Shown piece after piece: positions 14,619-16,512 of a stretch of DNA of 16,512 bases. The notes under the pieces were generated by a model. That model ran no database searches. It saw nothing but the letters and a program-made list of their open reading frames with translations, and was not told where the DNA came from. Position 1 is the stretch's first letter. Each line of letters opens with the position of its first letter. Source of the DNA: an uncultured Bdellovibrionales bacterium (GTDB taxonomy: Bacteria > Bdellovibrionota > FAC87 > UBA2466); NCBI GenBank assembly GCA_937903155.1, contig CALCZU010000064.1, positions 1 through 16,512 on the forward strand, read 5' to 3'. The translations under genes were made by a program, and so were the position numbers.

Positions 14619-15590
14619 ATGCAAATTCAACGAACGACTTCAATTGAAACGAATTCCGCACGCCAAAAATCGAGCAACCGCGAGATCTGGAAAAAATTTC
14701 GAATCGAAATTGAAACCCAGAAAGCCAAGTCCAATGTGACCGGATTTTATCCGAAGCGCAGCTGGCTTCTCTTCGCCTTTCTCTTAAAAATTTTCGGCGC
14801 GTGTTTGGCGGTCACCGGACTTTATTGGCTGGGAAATTGGAAGGCCAAAAATATCAAAGTCAAAAAGATGGATATCGAGATTGCCGATCTCCCTGAAGAA
14901 TTTGAAAACTACGAAATTATCCACCTTTCCGATCTCCATTTCGACAGAGTCATTGGGATCGAAGAAAGAATTGTCGAACTCGTCGGCGATCGCAATCCGG
15001 ATCTTATCGTGCTGACCGGAGATTACAAAGATGATCTCAGCATGAATCCCGAACGCTACGAAGGGACCTTTGAATATCTTGGAAAGTTTTTAAAAGCGAA
15101 AGACGGAATGTTTGCCACCCTCGGGAATCATGACACTCACGACTTAGTTCCTGTCATCGAAAAAAGCGGAATTCACACACTTCAAAACGAGTCTTTGGAA
15201 ATCAAACGCGGAAAAAGTAAAATCACGCTCACAGGTCTCGACGACGTTCACTATTATTTTTCGGACCGCGTTTTCCCCGCAATGGAATCCGCCCCCAAAA
15301 ATGATTGCAAAATCTTACTCGTCCACTCTCCCGAAATCGTCCCCGAAGCCGCAAAGAACGGCTACTCACTTTATCTCTGCGGTCACACGCACTCCGGTCA
15401 AGTGGGCTGGCCCAACGACAAAGCAATCGTCACCCACGTCAATACGGGTGAAGAGTATGCGGTTGGAAGATGGCACCACGGAAAGATGCAAGGTTACACG
15501 TCTTCAGGAACAGGGGTCTCCGGCCTTACGGTACGATTTTTCACAGATTCTGAAATTGCAGTGATTCGATTGAAGCGACCCGTTGCTTAA
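14619..15590 (+). CDS. Membrane-anchored calcineurin-like metallophosphoesterase (YkuE/LpxG-like)
   Basis: 323 residues from the ATG at 14619. All five metal-binding blocks are present: SDLHF (104-108), LTGDY (132-136), LGNHD (168-172), LLVHSPE with H236, and GHTHSGQVG (255-263). One transmembrane helix (about 49-71) precedes the catalytic domain, placing it at the inner membrane, with a basic N-terminal extension of ~45 residues. Relatives hydrolyse phosphoesters of lipids or nucleotides; some membrane-anchored members hydrolyse UDP-2,3-diacylglucosamine in lipid A synthesis, but the substrate here is not determined. A TTG at 14571, preceded by AAGG, could add 16 residues; I prefer the ATG although its ribosome-binding site is weak. 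A short hairpin CCTCA/TGAGG lies at 14564-14576. Confidence 0.9.
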   Translation: MQIQRTTSIETNSARQKSSNREIWKKFRIEIETQKAKSNVTGFYPKRSWLLFAFLLKIFGACLAVTGLYWLGNWKAKNIKVKKMDIEIADLPEEFENYEIIHLSDLHFDRVIGIEERIVELVGDRNPDLIVLTGDYKDDLSMNPERYEGTFEYLGKFLKAKDGMFATLGNHDTHDLVPVIEKSGIHTLQNESLEIKRGKSKITLTGLDDVHYYFSDRVFPAMESAPKNDCKILLVHSPEIVPEAAKNGYSLYLCGHTHSGQVGWPNDKAIVTHVNTGEEYAVGRWHHGKMQGYTSSGTGVSGLTVRFFTDSEIAVIRLKRPVA

Positions 15591-15599
15591 AGCTAGCTT

Positions 15600-15932
15600 T
15601 TATTTTCCTTGAAATGCTTTGAGTCCATTGGGAGTCATCTGCCCTTCTTTGATCAGCCTTCGGACATGACCTTTGTTGATAAGAGACCAATTGCTTTTCT
15701 TCCTCCGCGGAGTAAATCGATTGGTATAGCTGTCTTCATCCACTTTGCGTCTGATTCCGTCAATCCATCCGAAACACAGAGCCTGGTCCAAGGCTTCGGA
15801 GTAGGTTGCGGCTTTTTTGCTGGAACTTTTTTTGTAAAATCCAATCCAAATTTCATCACAACTCGTTTGGTTTTTCAGAAACCATTTGCGTAAATCGGAA
15901 GAAGTTTTGAAGAATTTTGGCTTTGGCTGCAT
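15600..15932 (-). CDS. YdeI/OmdA-family protein, C-terminally short
   Basis: 110 residues matching the N-terminal domain of the YdeI/OmpD-associated family. Seen are a WFLKNQTSCDEIWIGFYKK opening, the signature ALCFGWIDG (51-59), R61-R62, and RFTPRR (72-77) followed by SNWSLINKGHV and MTPNGLKAF. Family members are usually ~190 residues and continue with a second domain; this one stops right after GLKAF at a TAA, nine bases from the convergent phosphoesterase gene. So it is either a natural short form or a 3'-truncated gene. Homologues have been linked to resistance to bacteriocins or peptides in enterobacteria, but the molecular activity is unclear. The ATG start has only a weak CGGG upstream. 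Confidence 0.85.
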   Translation of the reverse strand: MQPKPKFFKTSSDLRKWFLKNQTSCDEIWIGFYKKSSSKKAATYSEALDQALCFGWIDGIRRKVDEDSYTNRFTPRRKKSNWSLINKGHVRRLIKEGQMTPNGLKAFQGK

Positions 15933-16098
15933 CCCGAAATATTAATCGTATGAGTTCAAATTTGTGAAGCAGATCATTATCTTTTCTATCTGTCCGATGA
16001 TTTTTCTAATTTTTATTTCTTCACTTACAACTTTTACGTAACCGGTTGTCATAATGGCCCTTCAGTTGCTTGATTATCAATTTAATGCGGGAGGAAAA
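15933..16098 (+). other. AT-rich divergent spacer between the YdeI-like and four-helix-bundle genes
   Basis: 166 bases, the longest gene-free stretch. It should hold both divergent promoters; CATAAT at 16050-16055 is a possible plus-strand -10 with no good -35. A 25-codon frame (GTG 15964 to TAA 16039-16041) encodes a hydrophobic peptide starting MKQIIIF, without a ribosome-binding site. No repeat, tRNA or strong hairpin is seen. Confidence 0.4.
16089..16094 (+). promoter_or_regulatory. Ribosome-binding site fixing the four-helix-bundle start
   Basis: GGGAGG ends four bases before GTG 16099. No comparable site precedes the upstream in-frame ATG at 16054, so GTG 16099 is the better start. Confidence 0.7.
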
Positions 16099-16476
16099 GT
16101 GAATCAAACCGGAAATTCGTACTTTGAGTTTCAAAAATGGCCTGTTTACCGAGACGCGATTGCGATTGCTAAGGAGGCGCAAAAGTTTACGCTTACGTTA
16201 CCAAAAACTGGAAATCAATCATTAAGCGATCAGTTCAAAAGAGCGAGTCAATCGATTGCACTAAACATTGCCGAAGGATCTTCACGAACGACGATTAAGG
16301 ACAAAGTGAATTTTATGCGGATTTCGAAAGGGTCGGTTTTTGAATGTGCATCGATTGTTGATCTCGCGTTCGAGTTTGAGTTGATGAAATTTGATCAGTA
16401 TCGGTACTTTCAAGATAAGCTTTCTAATATTGGTCGGATGATTTCGGGAATGATTCGGTATTTAGAGAAGAATTGA
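16099..16476 (+). CDS. Four-helix-bundle protein (23S rRNA intervening-sequence/S23 family)
   Basis: 125 residues from GTG 16099, the usual family length. The signatures are clear: an opening FQKWPVYRDAIAIAKEA, then SDQFKRASQSIALNIAEGSS, and FMRISKGSVFECASIVDLAFE, matching the family pattern QxxRAxxSIxxNIAEG ... F...A.GS..E. Members were first noticed inside 23S rRNA intervening sequences but mostly occur as free chromosomal genes of unknown function; they form pentameric helical bundles with a basic face. Here the gene stands alone with its own terminator. An upstream ATG at 16054 would add 15 residues not typical of the family. Confidence 0.9.
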   Translation: MNQTGNSYFEFQKWPVYRDAIAIAKEAQKFTLTLPKTGNQSLSDQFKRASQSIALNIAEGSSRTTIKDKVNFMRISKGSVFECASIVDLAFEFELMKFDQYRYFQDKLSNIGRMISGMIRYLEKN

Positions 16477-16487
16477 AGAATCACCAG

Positions 16488-16506
16488 AGCGGCTACGCCG
16501 CTTTTT
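16488..16506 (+). terminator. Rho-independent terminator after the four-helix-bundle gene
   Basis: A perfect six-base GC-rich stem AGCGGC/GCCGCT with a TAC loop is followed by TTTTT, starting 11 bases after the stop codon. It is the only convincing intrinsic terminator in the window. Confidence 0.92.
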
Positions 16507-16512
16507 AATATT

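Noticed and set aside
15589..15600. 12-base palindrome AAAGCTAGCTTT between convergent genes as a bidirectional terminator
   Set aside because: It can only fold into a four-base AU-rich stem, too weak for termination.
15964..16041. 25-residue hydrophobic peptide (MKQIIIF...)
   Set aside because: GTG start without ribosome-binding site in an AT-rich spacer, where hydrophobic codons are expected by chance.
16054..16098. Start of the four-helix-bundle gene at ATG 16054
   Set aside because: No ribosome-binding site there, whereas GGGAGG precedes GTG 16099 and the shorter product matches family length.

Overview
The window is an ordinary chromosomal stretch of a Gram-negative bacterium with an outer membrane. 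It carries lipoprotein signal sequences, an LspA-type peptidase, DedA, and a gene set typical of predatory or delta-type lineages (Bdellovibrionota or a relative). That placement is an inference from gene style: moderate GC, frequent GTG/TTG starts, very short spacers, many stop/start overlaps, and envelope proteins with only distant relatives. No rRNA, tRNA, CRISPR array, insertion sequence or prophage module was seen, and no gene-free stretch exceeds about 170 bases.

Layout: the 3' end of an upstream gene (2-103) runs by ATGA overlap into a helical protein with heme-oxygenase-fold features (100-762), followed by an EamA-type transporter (825-1802). A minus-strand pair encodes a DedA membrane protein (2880-3545) and an inner-membrane-anchored TPR protein (1805-2920). 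A 10-bp inverted repeat sits exactly at the dedA start. Facing them on the plus strand are a 43-residue lipoprotein-like peptide (3676-3807) and a divergent LspA-like peptidase (3794-4345). A minus-strand pair then encodes a eukaryotic-type UDP-sugar pyrophosphorylase (5136-6977) and an alpha/beta hydrolase (4318-5121).

The centre is methionine synthesis. A full four-module cobalamin-dependent methionine synthase (metH, 7084-10590) overlaps by ATGA a short MetE-type protein (10587-11630) that has only the catalytic C-terminal barrel.

The most unusual part is 11771-14515, three tightly coupled genes. They encode a TPR lipoprotein, a membrane protein that looks like the end of FliF (periplasmic part plus last transmembrane helix) joined to FliG, and a predicted outer-membrane beta-barrel. 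The FliG C-terminal segment aligns with the real rotor protein over its last ~80 residues but appears to lack the acidic pair that contacts stators. This suggests a flagellum-derived, envelope-spanning assembly with a different job.

The right end holds a membrane-anchored metallophosphoesterase (14619-15590), a YdeI-family protein lacking its usual C-terminal half (15600-15932, minus), and a four-helix-bundle (S23-type) protein (16099-16476) closed by a clear intrinsic terminator. All functional statements come from reading motifs by eye; no database search was run.
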